Origin: Alphaproteobacteria bacterium
Lineage (GTDB): Bacteria; Pseudomonadota; Alphaproteobacteria; Rhodobacterales; Rhodobacteraceae
Assembly: GCA_030424865.1 (NCBI GenBank)
Contig: JAUHVR010000028.1
Span: 1 to 49,651, forward strand
Direction of reading: 5' to 3'
Length of the DNA: 49,651 bases
A model generated the notes under the pieces. That model had not been told where the DNA came from, did no database searches, and worked only from the letters and a program-made list of their open reading frames with translations. The translations under genes and the position numbers were made by a program. This document shows positions 49,207-49,651 of this stretch, one piece after another. Numbering within the stretch: position 1 is the first letter of the stretch; every line of letters begins with the position of its first letter.

Positions 49207-49530
49207 TACGTACTTTCTCGTTGGGTTGCGTTGCAGACGGACAAAGCCGTCTTGCAAACTATAAAATACCCAAAAGCAGCCAGCGCATGAACTTAACCCC
49301 CGCCACCTCAGAAAAACGTTAGAAACACTGACGAACTTCAAAGCCGCCGAAACCGCAGGCTAATCAGCAAAAATATCTGGAAACTCCGGAAGTAAAAAAA
49401 CTTCACCATGACAATAAGTGATCGCACCCAAATCACAAAGCACTAAAAGAAACAACACCCCATAAAGCAGAAAAGAAAATACAATAATAAAAACAATGAC
49501 AAAGAACAATCTACCCATACACAATACTAG
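49207..49530. other. A+T-rich leader upstream of the VirD4/VWA operon
   Basis: No gene was recognised. On the plus strand the DNA is very rich in A (and C over T), especially 49320-49530, so the operon's leader strand is T-rich. The operon promoter should be here, but no clear -35/-10 pair was picked out. Confidence 0.5.
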
Positions 49531-49651
49531 GGTCAGGATGCATTGATTTCCGGAGCGCTACGTGATTCACGGCCCGGAAAACGGAGCGGTGACATGAGCG
49601 ACCTTTTCTGGCTGACTGACGAGCAGATGGCCAAGCTTTCCCCTTTCTTCC
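49531..49651 (+). mobile_element. Left end of an IS5-type insertion sequence (cut by window edge)
   Basis: The sequence changes from A-rich island DNA to G+C-rich DNA just after CTAGGGTCAGGATGCATTGA near 49531, which probably holds the terminal inverted repeat. A transposase gene begins at 49594. The exact end cannot be fixed without the right terminus. Confidence 0.65.
49594..49651 (+). CDS. IS5-family transposase, N-terminus only
   Basis: The frame from ATG 49594 reads MSDLFWLTDEQMAKLSPFF, the standard start of IS5/IS427-type DDE transposases. Only 19 residues are in the window, so activity cannot be judged. Confidence 0.82.
   Translation, partial: MSDLFWLTDEQMAKLSPFF

Larger units (their letters stand above)
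41039..49651. mobile_element. Genomic island at tRNA-Tyr (left part; right end outside window)
   Basis: The island begins at the 3' end of tRNA-Tyr with a large serine recombinase. It continues with unrecognised genes, a VirD4-like ATPase operon and an IS element. Base composition is more A+T-rich than the chromosome to the left, most clearly at 42700-44300 and 49270-49530. The matching right att site would be a copy of the tRNA 3' portion beyond 49651. Confidence 0.8.

Overview
The window is chromosomal DNA of a marine-type alphaproteobacterium, most likely a member of the Rhodobacterales (Roseobacter group). Pointers are the high G+C content, the PHA gene cluster with PhaR and phasin, small families such as DUF6324, DUF6476 and MmcB, a TRAP transporter, several glutamine-synthetase-like ligases, and a GAAC-N7-GAAC SOS box. 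All names come from reading the translated sequence; no database search was run.

Layout. 1-1432: start of trpB (minus), then a TerB-like gene coupled to an orphan PhnD-like binding protein. 1539-10808: a polar amino acid/polyamine ABC transporter (ATPase, binding protein, two permeases, with a serine hydrolase on the opposite strand in the middle), followed by two glutamine-synthetase-like ligases, a class I glutamine amidotransferase-like hydrolase and a PuuB-like FAD oxidase. Together these make a gamma-glutamyl-amine (Puu-type) catabolic cluster. 10928-12121: a DegT-family aminotransferase. 12123-16593: the PHA module (phaR, phasin, phaC, divergent phaZ) with three matching CTGC-N3-GCAG dyads at the phaR and phasin promoters. 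16645-22117: an oxidoreductase, small membrane proteins, rpoH, rluD and a LysE exporter.

22125-31269: an RpiR-type regulator divergent from a long operon. It encodes an N-formylglutamate amidohydrolase-like protein, a complete TRAP transporter (DctQ, DctM, DctP), a GmaS/GlnT-like ligase, an NTF2-like protein, an aldehyde dehydrogenase and an iron alcohol dehydrogenase. This is a chemically complete gamma-glutamylation route for an imported amino alcohol (inference). 31391-41136: tRNA-His, housekeeping and small genes (GNAT, VOC, mmcB with an SOS box, an ArsR/SRPBCC pair, a 6S-like RNA candidate, nusB-ribH-ribBA, rlmB) and tRNA-Tyr.

41039-49651: a genomic island. A large serine recombinase reads antisense through tRNA-Tyr. 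It is followed by unrecognised genes in visibly more A+T-rich DNA. A tight five-gene operon then encodes a VirD4-like ATPase without membrane helices, a secreted von Willebrand A protein, another secreted protein and two membrane proteins. The window ends in the start of an IS5-type insertion sequence. The VirD4/VWA operon and the gamma-glutamylation operon are the best candidates for undescribed biology.
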